Assembly (NCBI GenBank): GCA_015060165.1
Contig: SUZC01000005.1
Coordinates: 1-64,000, forward strand
Length of the DNA stretch: 64,000 nt
Direction: 5' to 3'
Source: Rikenellaceae bacterium
GTDB taxonomy: Bacteria > Bacteroidota > Bacteroidia > Bacteroidales > Rikenellaceae
Positions 53,158-62,410 of this stretch are shown here, piece by piece. Position numbers and translations under genes: made by a program. The notes beneath the pieces are model-generated. The model ran no database searches, was not told where the DNA came from, and saw nothing but the letters and a program-made list of their open reading frames with translations. Each line of letters starts with the position of its first letter. The stretch's first letter is position 1.

Positions 53158-54327
53158 ATGAATAAATATATGTTGTCTATTGTCATTCCTACAAAAAATA
53201 GACAAGACTATTGTTTGTTTGCATTAAAACAAATCCTATCATTAGGGTTACAAAATATTGAAGTATGTATTCAAGATAATAGTGACACAGATGAGCTAAG
53301 AAAAGATGTTGAGAATCTTAAGGCTACAAATATTGTGTATAACTATCATGGTGGAGTTTTGTCTTTTGTAGATAACTTTAGTGAGGCAATATCTATAAGT
53401 AGTGGGGAATATATATGCATAATAGGTGATGATGATGGGATTCTACCGAGTATTATTAACTATGTAAAAAAAGCAGATGAGGAGAATTTGGATGCTATTA
53501 TACCGTCGCTTGGAATTGTATATATTTGGCCATCAGAAAAAAAGATAATTGATAATGCAGAAACCGGGTTGTTACATCTATGCATTGCTAAACCATATAA
53601 TTCTAGACCTGTAAATCCCCAAAAAGCGTTAAATACATTGTTACATAATGCAATTCAGAACTATACATCTCTTGACATTCCTCGCCTATATCATGGTATT
53701 GTTAAAAGAAGTGTATTGGAGTCTATCAAACAAAAAACAGGTGCATATTTTAAAGGCTTGACTCCAGATATGTATATGGCGGTAGCGTTAGCAATTGAGT
53801 GTAAGAACGTAATACGAATCGATGAATCTATAACAATATCAGGAATTTGTCCTAAAAGCGGTTCTGCAGATTCTGTAACAGGAAAGCATACTGGAGAGTT
53901 GTCTGAAGCTCCTCATTTTAGAGGGCATAATTCTTATATATGGGATAGTAGAATACCATCATTTTATAGTGTAGATACAATTTGGGCCGAAACATTGATT
54001 CAAGCTTTAGTGTCTTTAGGAAGAGATGACTTGATTGATAAATTTAATTTATCACTATTTGAGTCGATATGTATATATAGATATCCAGAGTATAGTCAGC
54101 TTATAAGAAATCATTCTCTTGAGTACAATGTATCTTTTTTGTCATTAAAAATAGAGTATCCTTTATTTTGTATAAGAACTTTCTTTAAAAGAGTTATTAG
54201 AAGGATTAAACGAGATATAAAAAAAATATTTGGTTATAAAATGCATATAGCTCATATGAATAATATTCCCAATATTATTGAAGCCGAAATGTTGATAAAA
54301 GAAGCAAAAATAGAAATAGACCGATAG
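53158..54327 (+). CDS. GT2-family glycosyltransferase
   Basis: The 389-residue protein opens with YMLSIVIPTKNRQDYCLFAL and has the metal-binding DDD at 91-93 in IIGDDDGILPSI. Both are typical of the GT-A fold. The C-terminal half is not informative beyond family level. It follows copy 1 of the duplicated module and precedes wzx, so it may add a sugar to the repeat unit. Its base composition is A/T-rich. A GT2 of similar outline at 59227 follows copy 2. Confidence 0.85.
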   Translation: MNKYMLSIVIPTKNRQDYCLFALKQILSLGLQNIEVCIQDNSDTDELRKDVENLKATNIVYNYHGGVLSFVDNFSEAISISSGEYICIIGDDDGILPSIINYVKKADEENLDAIIPSLGIVYIWPSEKKIIDNAETGLLHLCIAKPYNSRPVNPQKALNTLLHNAIQNYTSLDIPRLYHGIVKRSVLESIKQKTGAYFKGLTPDMYMAVALAIECKNVIRIDESITISGICPKSGSADSVTGKHTGELSEAPHFRGHNSYIWDSRIPSFYSVDTIWAETLIQALVSLGRDDLIDKFNLSLFESICIYRYPEYSQLIRNHSLEYNVSFLSLKIEYPLFCIRTFFKRVIRRIKRDIKKIFGYKMHIAHMNNIPNIIEAEMLIKEAKIEIDR

Positions 54328-54549
54328 ATTATTTAAATTAATGTAAGTTATTTTGCAAGTATTCTTTTTGAATTTATAGTCAGACTCCCTTAAAAGGTAA
54401 GCGGTTGGATTGCCTGTCATAAAAGTATAATTCTCTTAAATTCAATCGACTATTGATCAAACATTGTGTAGATAAGAGAAGTTTAGTAGATGCAATACTT
54501 CCTTTTTTAACATGGACTGCTTGAAGACACTATAACATTATAAGTATTT

Positions 54550-56091
54550 ATGAGCAATAACTATAGATTAGCTAAAAATTCATTTTTTTTGTATATAAGG
54601 ATGGCATTATCTATGATTGTTTCATTATATACAGTTAGAGTTATATTACACGTATTAGGTGTTGAAGATTATGGTATCTATGGTGCTATAGGTGGAGTGA
54701 TTTCATCCCTAACAATTTTTACAAATGCTTTGTCTGCTGCTGCTCAACGATTTTTTTCTGCTGAAATTGGACGTGGGGATAATGGTAGTCTTAATCGTGT
54801 GTTTAATACAATGATTTTGCTTTATTTATTGGCGGGTATCATAGTCTTAATAATTGCAGAAACATTAGGAATATGGTTTTTTAACAATAGAATGGTCATT
54901 CCACCAGAACGAGTTGATGCCGCTTTTGTTATTTTACAGTGTACCATAGTATCTTTTTTTATATCTATCTTGATATCTCCTTTTCAAGCAATCATAATAG
55001 CAAAAGAGGATATGAAGATATATGCCTATGTGGGAATTTATGATGTTATTGCAAAATTATTAATTGTATATCTGCTGCAACTATTTGATCAAGATAAATT
55101 GATTCTATATGGATACCTATTACTAATTTCATCTATATCTTCACAATTCATATACTTATTATTCACGATCAATAAATATAGTGAGATAAAATTTTATTTT
55201 TATTGGAATTTACGAACAATTAAGAGTATATTGGCATTTTCTAGTTGGACATTTATAGGTTGCTTGGCCTTCCTGTTTAATGCACAAGGATTAAATTTGA
55301 TGATAAATGTTTTCTTTGGGCCAATAGCAAATGCGGCATATAGTATTGGTAACACTGTAAAGAATGCGGTTAATCAATTAGGATCTAACTTTTTTGTGGC
55401 TGTTAGACCTTCTATGATGAAAGAATATGTAAGTAATAATATAGTTTATGTCCGCCAGCTGTTTTTATTCAGCACAAAAGTTATTTTCAGCCTTTTATTT
55501 ATGATAATGTTCCCAATTATGATGGAAACTGATGGGATATTGTCTTTATGGCTCGGGGAAGTTGGTGAATACATGGTATCTTTTGTTAGACTTATGCTTG
55601 TATGGGCGTTACTTTTAAATATAAGTGATCCTATAACGGCTTTGGTCCAGGCTGCCAATAAAGTTAAAAGCTATCATCTAAAAGTAGATTTGTTCACTCT
55701 TTTGTCATTGCCATTAACGTATGTAGCCTTTAAATTGGGCGCTACACCAATATGGTCATTTGTTGTATCTGTTGTTATTTTAGGCTTAGCTCATATCATA
55801 AGGCTTATAATCCTAAGGAGCATCATAGATGTTGGGATTAGGTATTATTTCTTTAATATTATTTTGAAAATAATGCTTGCGGTATTTATTTCGTTTGGAA
55901 TATCCTATTTGATTAGAAATTTATTCGTATCTAGCAGTGTTATTGCGTTATTTTGCAAAATAGCCTTAGATGCTTTTATAGCAATAGCGGTGAGTTATGT
56001 ATTTGTTTTAGACCGAGAAGAGCGTATGCGAATCAATGAAATGGTACGAATTTGTATGATAAAATTGTGCGGAGTTTGTGCATCTAGATAA
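54550..56091 (+). CDS. wzx: Repeat-unit flippase (Wzx, MATE-like)
   Basis: The 513-residue protein has about twelve to fourteen membrane segments (for example MALSMIVSLYTVRVILHVLG and WTFIGCLAFLFNAQGL). The N-terminal GVEDYGIYGAIGGVISSLT is a hallmark of the polysaccharide-biosynthesis flippases. It would move undecaprenyl-linked repeat units across the inner membrane. The gene lies between the two copies of the duplicated module and thus within the interval that could be lost by recombination. It is A/T-rich. Confidence 0.87.
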   Translation: MSNNYRLAKNSFFLYIRMALSMIVSLYTVRVILHVLGVEDYGIYGAIGGVISSLTIFTNALSAAAQRFFSAEIGRGDNGSLNRVFNTMILLYLLAGIIVLIIAETLGIWFFNNRMVIPPERVDAAFVILQCTIVSFFISILISPFQAIIIAKEDMKIYAYVGIYDVIAKLLIVYLLQLFDQDKLILYGYLLLISSISSQFIYLLFTINKYSEIKFYFYWNLRTIKSILAFSSWTFIGCLAFLFNAQGLNLMINVFFGPIANAAYSIGNTVKNAVNQLGSNFFVAVRPSMMKEYVSNNIVYVRQLFLFSTKVIFSLLFMIMFPIMMETDGILSLWLGEVGEYMVSFVRLMLVWALLLNISDPITALVQAANKVKSYHLKVDLFTLLSLPLTYVAFKLGATPIWSFVVSVVILGLAHIIRLIILRSIIDVGIRYYFFNIILKIMLAVFISFGISYLIRNLFVSSSVIALFCKIALDAFIAIAVSYVFVLDREERMRINEMVRICMIKLCGVCASR

Positions 56092-56124
56092 TGATAATAA
56101 GTTTTGCTCTAATATATTTAACAT

Positions 56125-57216
56125 ATGAGTATTTTTAAAGATAAAGTCCTTCTCATTACAGGAGGTACAGGAAGTTTTGGTAACGCTGTATTAAGGCGTT
56201 TCCTTGATTCGGATATTAAAGAGATTCGCATTCTTTCACGTGATGAAAAGAAACAAGATGATATGCGACATTTTCTTCAAGCAAATCGTTCTGATGTTGC
56301 CCATAAGGTAAAATTTTATATTGGCAATGTTCGAGAGAAGTCGTCTGTCGACGTTGCAATGCGAGGTGTCGATTATGTTTTTGCGGCAGCAGCATTGAAG
56401 CAGGTTCCATCTTGTGAATTTTTCCCGATGGAGGCTACGATGACGAATGTAATTGGAACAAATAATGTATTACTTTCAGCTATTGAGCACGGAGTAAAGA
56501 ATATTGTGGTTCTTTCTACCGATAAAGCGGCATATCCTATCAACGCAATGGGTATCTCTAAGGCTATGATGGAGAAGGTGGCTATTGCCCAGGGACGTGC
56601 ACTTGGTCCTGGTGCAAAGACTACAATCTGTTGTACTCGTTACGGCAACGTAATGGCAAGCCGAGGTTCTGTAATTCCTTTGTGGGTAGAGCAGATGATG
56701 GAAGGGAAGCCCATTACTATTACCGATCCAAATATGACCCGTTTCATGATGACACTTGACGATGCCGTAGATCTTGTTATCTATGCATTTACTCATGGTG
56801 AAAATGGTGACCTTTTTGTACAGAAAGCTCCTGCTGCTACTCTGGATGTTCTTGCCGAGGCTCTTAAACAAACTTATGCTAAAATAGACTCTAAATATGG
56901 AGGCACCGAGGTAAAGGTTATTGGTACTCGCCATGGGGAGAAGCTTTATGAGACTCTGGTTACCCGTGAAGAAATGGCTAAAGCGATTGATATGGGTGGA
57001 TACTATCGTATTCCTTGTGACAATCGAGATCTCAACTACGATAAGTTCTTTACAGAGGGAGATCATAAAGTAGAGCAGGTGGAAGAGTATCATTCTCACA
57101 ATACACATCGACTCGATGTGGAAGGCATGAAAGGACTTCTTCTTAAACTAAATTTCATTCGTGAAGATCTTGGTCTTCAACCAAGAGCTAAGGCAAGAGA
57201 TTATCGTTCAGAGTAA
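56125..57216 (+). CDS. fnlA: UDP-GlcNAc inverting 4,6-dehydratase / 5-epimerase (FnlA/CapE type), copy 2
   Basis: The 363-residue product is identical to copy 1; DNA differs only by four synonymous bases in the first 42. It is the first of a three-gene set with the reductase and the intact epimerase. It follows the wzx stop by 33 bp. Confidence 0.88.
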   Translation: MSIFKDKVLLITGGTGSFGNAVLRRFLDSDIKEIRILSRDEKKQDDMRHFLQANRSDVAHKVKFYIGNVREKSSVDVAMRGVDYVFAAAALKQVPSCEFFPMEATMTNVIGTNNVLLSAIEHGVKNIVVLSTDKAAYPINAMGISKAMMEKVAIAQGRALGPGAKTTICCTRYGNVMASRGSVIPLWVEQMMEGKPITITDPNMTRFMMTLDDAVDLVIYAFTHGENGDLFVQKAPAATLDVLAEALKQTYAKIDSKYGGTEVKVIGTRHGEKLYETLVTREEMAKAIDMGGYYRIPCDNRDLNYDKFFTEGDHKVEQVEEYHSHNTHRLDVEGMKGLLLKLNFIREDLGLQPRAKARDYRSE

Positions 57217-57235
57217 ATATAAAGGGACTATCAAA

Positions 57236-58096
57236 ATGAAGATACTAGTATTGGGCTGTAATGGAATGGCTGGTCACCTTATTTCGCTCTATTTTAAGGA
57301 GCAGGGACATGAGGTGGTGGGTTTTGCCCGTCAGCAATCCACTTTATTGGATTCTACTGTTGTCGGTGATGCTTCAGACTTTCCGCTTATCTGGAAAACA
57401 ATTGAGGATTGTGGCTTTGATGCGGTTATCAACTGCATTGGCTTGCTTAATCAATTTGCAGAGCAAAACAAAGCTATGGCAGTCCTTTTGAATGGATATC
57501 TTCCTCATTATTTGACCGAAATTACAAAAAATAGCAAAACTCGCATTATTCATATGTCGACAGATTGTGTATTTGCTGGTAATGATGGACCTTATTTTGA
57601 AGATACATTTCCAAATGGAGCGACCTTTTATGACCGCTCTAAGGCGATGGGGGAAATCAACACTGCCAAGGATCTGACTTTTCGTAATTCAATAGTTGGA
57701 CCAGATATTAAACCTTCTGGCATTGGCCTTTTCAATTGGTTTATGAAGCAAGAGGTCGAGGTAAGCGGATATACAGGTGCAATTTGGACTGGAGTAACTA
57801 CTTATACTCTAGCCAAGGCTATGGAGCAGGCCTTGAAGGATAACCTTGTTGGTCTTTATAATCTTGTTAACAATGAGAGCATCAATAAGTACGATCTATT
57901 GTGCCTTTTCAATAAGTATTTCCGAGGTGGAAAGTTGAAAATCAATCCTAACGATACACTACAACTTGATAAGAGTCTCAGAAGTAGGCGAATGGACTTC
58001 GGTTTTGTTGTCCCTTCTTACGAACAACAAGTGAAAGAAATGCGAGAGTGGATTGATACACACCCGTCACTTTATCCACATTATAAAGTTAAGTAA
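57236..58096 (+). CDS. RmlD-like SDR reductase of the FucNAc-type module, copy 2
   Basis: The 286-residue reductase is identical to copy 1 at 51961-52821. It lies between the dehydratase and the 2-epimerase; the epimerase ATG begins one base past its stop. These three steps together suit UDP-L-FucNAc synthesis. Confidence 0.83.
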   Translation: MKILVLGCNGMAGHLISLYFKEQGHEVVGFARQQSTLLDSTVVGDASDFPLIWKTIEDCGFDAVINCIGLLNQFAEQNKAMAVLLNGYLPHYLTEITKNSKTRIIHMSTDCVFAGNDGPYFEDTFPNGATFYDRSKAMGEINTAKDLTFRNSIVGPDIKPSGIGLFNWFMKQEVEVSGYTGAIWTGVTTYTLAKAMEQALKDNLVGLYNLVNNESINKYDLLCLFNKYFRGGKLKINPNDTLQLDKSLRSRRMDFGFVVPSYEQQVKEMREWIDTHPSLYPHYKVK

Positions 58097-58097
58097 T

Positions 58098-59222
58098 ATG
58101 AAGAAGTTAAAATTAATGACAATTGTGGGTACTCGCCCTGAAATCATCAAGATGTCAGCCATTATTAAGAAAGCTGACAGGTATTTCAACCAGATACTTG
58201 TGCACACTGGCCAAAATTATGATTATACCCTTAATGAGGTCTTTTTTAAAGATCTCGGACTTCGTGAGCCTGATTACTATTTAGGTGTGGTGGGTAAAAA
58301 CATTGGCGAGACTATGGGTAATGTTATCAGCAAGTCATACGATCTTATGATGGAAGTTAAGCCTGATGCTGTTATTGTATTGGGTGATACAAACTCATGC
58401 CTTTCTATTATCGCTGCAAAACGTCTTAAAATCCCGATTTTCCACATGGAGGCAGGTAATCGCTGTAAGGATGAGAACCTTCCCGAGGAGGTCATTCGCA
58501 GAATAGTAGATGTTACATCAGATGTAAATCTTTGCTACTCAGAACATGCTCGAAGATATATTCTTCAAAGTGGCGTGAGGCCGGAGTATACCTATGTTGT
58601 GGGGTCGCCTATGGCTGAGGTATTACGTGAGGTTCTTCCACAGATTGAAACTAGTTCAATTCTTTCAGATCTTGGACTAGAGAAAGGTAAATACATATTG
58701 TTATCAGCGCATCGAGAAGAGAATATCGATATTGAAGATAATTTTATGTCACTAATGAATGCTGTTAATGAATTGGCTCGTACATATGACATGCCAGTAT
58801 TATATAGTTGCCACCCACGTTCGGAAAAAATGATTGAGAAGAGAGGCTTTAAGTTTGATGAGCGAGTGATTCAACATAAACCTCTTGGTTTCTTCGATTA
58901 TAATCACCTTCAACAAAATGCCTTTTGTGTAGTATCCGATTCTGGTACAGTTCCAGAGGAAGGGGCTTTTTTCCATTTCCCCGCTGTTTCTGTTCGAACT
59001 TCTACGGAGCGTCCTGAGGCTATGGATAAAGGTGTATTCACAATTGGATCCATTACATCCGAGGCTGTATGTCAGGCTGTTGCGCTTGCTACAGAAATGC
59101 ACTCCAATGGTGATGATCCATATCCTGTTCCTGCCTATACTGATGAGAATGTTTCTACCAAAGTGGTGAAGCTTATTCAATCTTATGTTGGTATAATTAA
59201 TAAAATGATTTGGAGAAAGTAG
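58098..59222 (+). CDS. wecB: UDP-GlcNAc 2-epimerase-family enzyme (CapG/FnlC type)
   Basis: The ATG at 58098 gives 374 residues, the normal length for non-hydrolysing UDP-GlcNAc 2-epimerases. Motifs: GTRPEIIKMS (11-20), FHMEAGNRCKDENLPEE, SAHREENIDI and VVSDSGTVPEEG. After the FnlA/CapE and reductase steps it inverts C2 to give UDP-L-FucNAc; on its own it would make UDP-ManNAc. Context favours the first. An upstream start 15 codons earlier lies in the reductase. It precedes the second GT2 gene by 4 bp. Confidence 0.88.
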   Translation: MKKLKLMTIVGTRPEIIKMSAIIKKADRYFNQILVHTGQNYDYTLNEVFFKDLGLREPDYYLGVVGKNIGETMGNVISKSYDLMMEVKPDAVIVLGDTNSCLSIIAAKRLKIPIFHMEAGNRCKDENLPEEVIRRIVDVTSDVNLCYSEHARRYILQSGVRPEYTYVVGSPMAEVLREVLPQIETSSILSDLGLEKGKYILLSAHREENIDIEDNFMSLMNAVNELARTYDMPVLYSCHPRSEKMIEKRGFKFDERVIQHKPLGFFDYNHLQQNAFCVVSDSGTVPEEGAFFHFPAVSVRTSTERPEAMDKGVFTIGSITSEAVCQAVALATEMHSNGDDPYPVPAYTDENVSTKVVKLIQSYVGIINKMIWRK

Positions 59223-59226
59223 TATT

Positions 59227-60525
59227 ATGGAAAACAAGCCAAAGGTTTCGCTAATTATTCCTGTGAAAGACAGAAAAGAATACTTATATCACACTTTGCG
59301 TACTTGTATAGCTCAAGATTATCAAAATTTTGAAATTATAGTTGCTGATGATGCTAGTACGGATGGAACTAAAGATATGGTGCGAGAATTGATGAAAATA
59401 GATAAACGTATTACTTTGATAGATCGTCCTACAAGAGTTGGAATGCGTGATAATTTTGAAGATGCCTTAAGTAGAGTGAAGGAGGGGTATGTAATGGCGA
59501 TAGGTGGAGATGATGGTATTTTGCCAAATGGCATATCTCGTATGGTGAAAACTTTCTTGAGGACTGGTACTAAATTACTTACGTGGTGTCCACCCGAATA
59601 TGCTTATCCTATAGAGTGTTGGCCTAATGGTCATTTTTCTATATACAGGCGTAAAGGGTCTTATTGGGTTGATTCTTACGAATATTTAAAAAGGCAGACT
59701 AAAACATTGGCATATATTAATGACAAAGAGTGCCCTATGTTTTATGTCAAAGGAGCAGCGCATATAAGTTTGGTAAATGCAGTGAGATCTAGATCCCAAG
59801 ATGGCCGTTTTTATTCATGTCCAACGCCAGATGGGTATTCAGGTATAGTTTTATCTGGTGAGGTTGATAAGTTTTATTTTTCAGATGAAGCTTATTCTAT
59901 ATATGGAGTGAGTCCATCATCACAAGGAATCGCGTATACGAAGAAAGATAAAAAATCAGTAGAAAGTTCCAATGAGTTTTTTAAGTTTTCTCAGTCTCAG
60001 TCAATGCATAAAGTATTAGCTTCTCAGCCATATTCTCCTTTATTGTCACTAATGACTGTTGATTATCTAATGACAGCAAAAGATCTTTCTGGATGGAAGG
60101 GCGATTTTCCTGAAATAGATTTTAAAGAAGTGATTAGGAAAGGAATAGACGAAATTGCAAGGAGTTATGATGATGAAAAGATAATGAGAGAGTTGATAAT
60201 ATTGGAAGCTATTGCTAAATTACATAACCTAATAGATTTCTACTATGAATGCTTAAGTAATTCAAAAAAATATGCATTTTCAAGGATGGATTATAAGACA
60301 GCTATAACTAGAGAAAGATTATATATAGATGTTTTATCGTTAGGTATTCACAATATTTTTGATGCATCTTATGCCGCTCATAATATTTATGCATTGAAAT
60401 CGTCTTTAGGTATTAAATTTTATTTAAAGGCATTTTTACATTCTATATCGATTTATCATAAGAAACGATCAGCTGTGCGTGGTGATTTTTCGAAAGAGTT
60501 GTTAAAATTGAAGAATAAGCAATAA
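59227..60525 (+). CDS. GT2-family glycosyltransferase
   Basis: The 432-residue protein has VSLIIPVKDRKEYLYHTLRT, the nucleotide-binding D41-D42 in VADDASTDGTKD and the metal-site D95-D96 in AIGGDDGILPNG, all GT-A marks. A region of about 300 residues follows without known motifs. Its place next to the intact FucNAc-type module suggests it uses that donor, an inference from position. It resembles the GT2 at 53158 in outline. Confidence 0.84.
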   Translation: MENKPKVSLIIPVKDRKEYLYHTLRTCIAQDYQNFEIIVADDASTDGTKDMVRELMKIDKRITLIDRPTRVGMRDNFEDALSRVKEGYVMAIGGDDGILPNGISRMVKTFLRTGTKLLTWCPPEYAYPIECWPNGHFSIYRRKGSYWVDSYEYLKRQTKTLAYINDKECPMFYVKGAAHISLVNAVRSRSQDGRFYSCPTPDGYSGIVLSGEVDKFYFSDEAYSIYGVSPSSQGIAYTKKDKKSVESSNEFFKFSQSQSMHKVLASQPYSPLLSLMTVDYLMTAKDLSGWKGDFPEIDFKEVIRKGIDEIARSYDDEKIMRELIILEAIAKLHNLIDFYYECLSNSKKYAFSRMDYKTAITRERLYIDVLSLGIHNIFDASYAAHNIYALKSSLGIKFYLKAFLHSISIYHKKRSAVRGDFSKELLKLKNKQ

Positions 60526-60549
60526 TGTAAGAAAGTATATTTCAACAAA

Positions 60550-61536
60550 ATGAAACAAAGAATCAGAGTTCTTCAAGTTAGAGAAACTCCCCAAACTAAG
60601 TGTGGAGGTATTGATGCTAATTGTCGTGCTATTGAATCTGAATTCGCGAGTGATTCTGACATTCAAATTCTGCCTATTATTGATTTCAGGATTCATAATA
60701 TAAATATACTCCGAAGGGGTTATATTGCTATACGCGATGTTAACAGGGCAATTGAAGAGTTTGCCCCAGACATAGTACATATACATGGTTCATATACATT
60801 TAGTGTTTTGAATTCCATATGTTCGGCCATAAAATATAAGAAAAAAATAGTATATAGTCCTCATTTCCATCCATTTTATTCATTGAAAAGACCGATTGGG
60901 GGTAAAATATTTTTCTATTTTTTTATTAGGCCGTTTATTAGATTTGTTAATACTATAATCACAATTAATTCAGAAGATACCCAGTGGTTTCAAAAATTCC
61001 ATAATAATGTAATAAAAATACCCCATTGGTCAAATACTCATATTAGTAGCAGCACAAGCATCCGTAAAAAAGATAATATGATATTATTTGTAGGAAGAAT
61101 TAACGATTCTGTAAAAGGAATTGAACATATATATGCGCTTCCTGAAGGGGTATACGATATACATTGCGTAGGTAAAGGAGACTTATTAAAGCGTTCAGAC
61201 ATAACACAGCATATAGATATAACAAATGATGAATTGTTGAATTTATATAAGCAGGCTTCGCTTCTTGTTGTTCCTTCGCGCTATGAGGCATTTTCATATG
61301 TTTCAGTAGAAGCTTTATCGTGTAATACGCCTATTGTAACCTCGGATAGAGTACGTATAGCGGATTATTTTTTAGGTTGTAAATACGTTAGAACATTTAA
61401 ATATGGTGATTTGAATGAGTTTTCTAAAGCTGTAAAAGAGACTATAGGTCAAAGTGTTGATTTAAATTATATCACAGACGTATTTGACCGAAGAAAACTT
61501 CGAGAATTGTACAAAGACGTATATCTAAATTGCTAG
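60550..61536 (+). CDS. GT4-family glycosyltransferase
   Basis: The 328-residue protein has a GT-B fold with RVLQVRETPQTKCGGIDANC near the start, DIVHIHGSYTF, and the retaining EX7E motif in PSRYEAFSYVSVEALSC. It is shorter than usual (about 370) but has all main parts. It likely adds a sugar to the repeat unit. It overlaps by 7 bp a degenerate frame of another glycosyltransferase. Confidence 0.86.
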   Translation: MKQRIRVLQVRETPQTKCGGIDANCRAIESEFASDSDIQILPIIDFRIHNINILRRGYIAIRDVNRAIEEFAPDIVHIHGSYTFSVLNSICSAIKYKKKIVYSPHFHPFYSLKRPIGGKIFFYFFIRPFIRFVNTIITINSEDTQWFQKFHNNVIKIPHWSNTHISSSTSIRKKDNMILFVGRINDSVKGIEHIYALPEGVYDIHCVGKGDLLKRSDITQHIDITNDELLNLYKQASLLVVPSRYEAFSYVSVEALSCNTPIVTSDRVRIADYFLGCKYVRTFKYGDLNEFSKAVKETIGQSVDLNYITDVFDRRKLRELYKDVYLNC

Positions 61537-61907
61537 GTGTTATAATATTTATAAACAATTTTAGGAGCATTTCATCATTATATTTTGATGAGAGTTGTGG
61601 ATGTTTATGTGTGGTCTTATTATCATTCTGTGAAGGTTTTGGCATACCTCTGCTAGAGGGATTCGGCTATGGAAAACCTGCTTTGACTTCTAATTTGATG
61701 AGTCTGCCAGAAGTCGTGGGTAAAGCAGGTTGTATGGTTAATCCATATCACATAAATGAAATAGCTGACGGATTTAAACAAATCACAGAAAATATACAAG
61801 AATATATTAAACATATCCCTACCCAATTAGTGAAATTTGATTTCCATAATTCAGTTGAAAAATTTATGGATGCATTAGAGATCCATTATAAAAGAATATA
61901 TAATTAG
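61537..61907 (+). pseudogene. C-terminal remnant of a GT4-family glycosyltransferase
   Basis: From about 61620 the frame reads SFCEGFGIPLLEGFGYGKPA and SLPEVVGKAG, the conserved end of GT4 enzymes with the EX7E-like site. The upstream two-thirds are missing, and a frameshift lies near 61600 (the strand before SFCEGFG reads through a different frame). It is most likely a decayed capsule gene. Confidence 0.8.
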
Positions 61908-62410
61908 TGTTATTATAATAATATATGGTATGTGTATCGGGTACGTTTTCTTATTAGAATACATAATACAGTAAAGCAAACATAAAGTGGAAAGATGGAT
62001 TAGGAATATGTGCTATGTCGAATTGAGTTAGATAGCCCTTTGGTACGGAGCCATGTGGTCGTAGCTGTATATAGAATGCTCTAATAAATAGAGAAAAATT
62101 AGTAATCGTATTTCATTATTCAAGAAACTATATTGTAAAGTACTTGTTGAGGTAGAATTAATATTACAGCTGCATAAGATGGTGCAGTTGCGTAGTAAGT
62201 GTGTAGATTTTGAGGTGATCACAACTTATTCCAATTGCAATCTTGTAAAAATATATTCGATATACACCATGTTGGAGATGTGATAGATATGGAATCGACT
62301 GTAAATCTAAATGTTGTAATGACGATTAAGTAAACAATCCAAGTAAGTGATTCTGTGTATACCTCATGAGTTTAGTTCAAAAAATTTCACTTTAATAATT
62401 TTGTATATTT
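61908..62410. other. A/T-rich gap of about 500 bp without a clear gene
   Basis: No intact frame, RNA or repeat is seen. Several short frames on both strands lack family likeness. It may hold the remains of a lost capsule gene, as the preceding fragment suggests. Confidence 0.5.

Larger units (their letters stand above)
56123..58153 (+). repeat. Direct repeat copy 2 (2,031 bp)
   Basis: The partner of 50848-52878 lies in the same orientation. Copy 2 continues into an intact epimerase gene, so it is the complete version of the module. Confidence 0.88.

Noticed and set aside
61530..61907. Short intact gene after the GT4 gene
   Set aside because: It holds only the end of a GT4 enzyme, with a frameshift upstream, so it is called a pseudogene.
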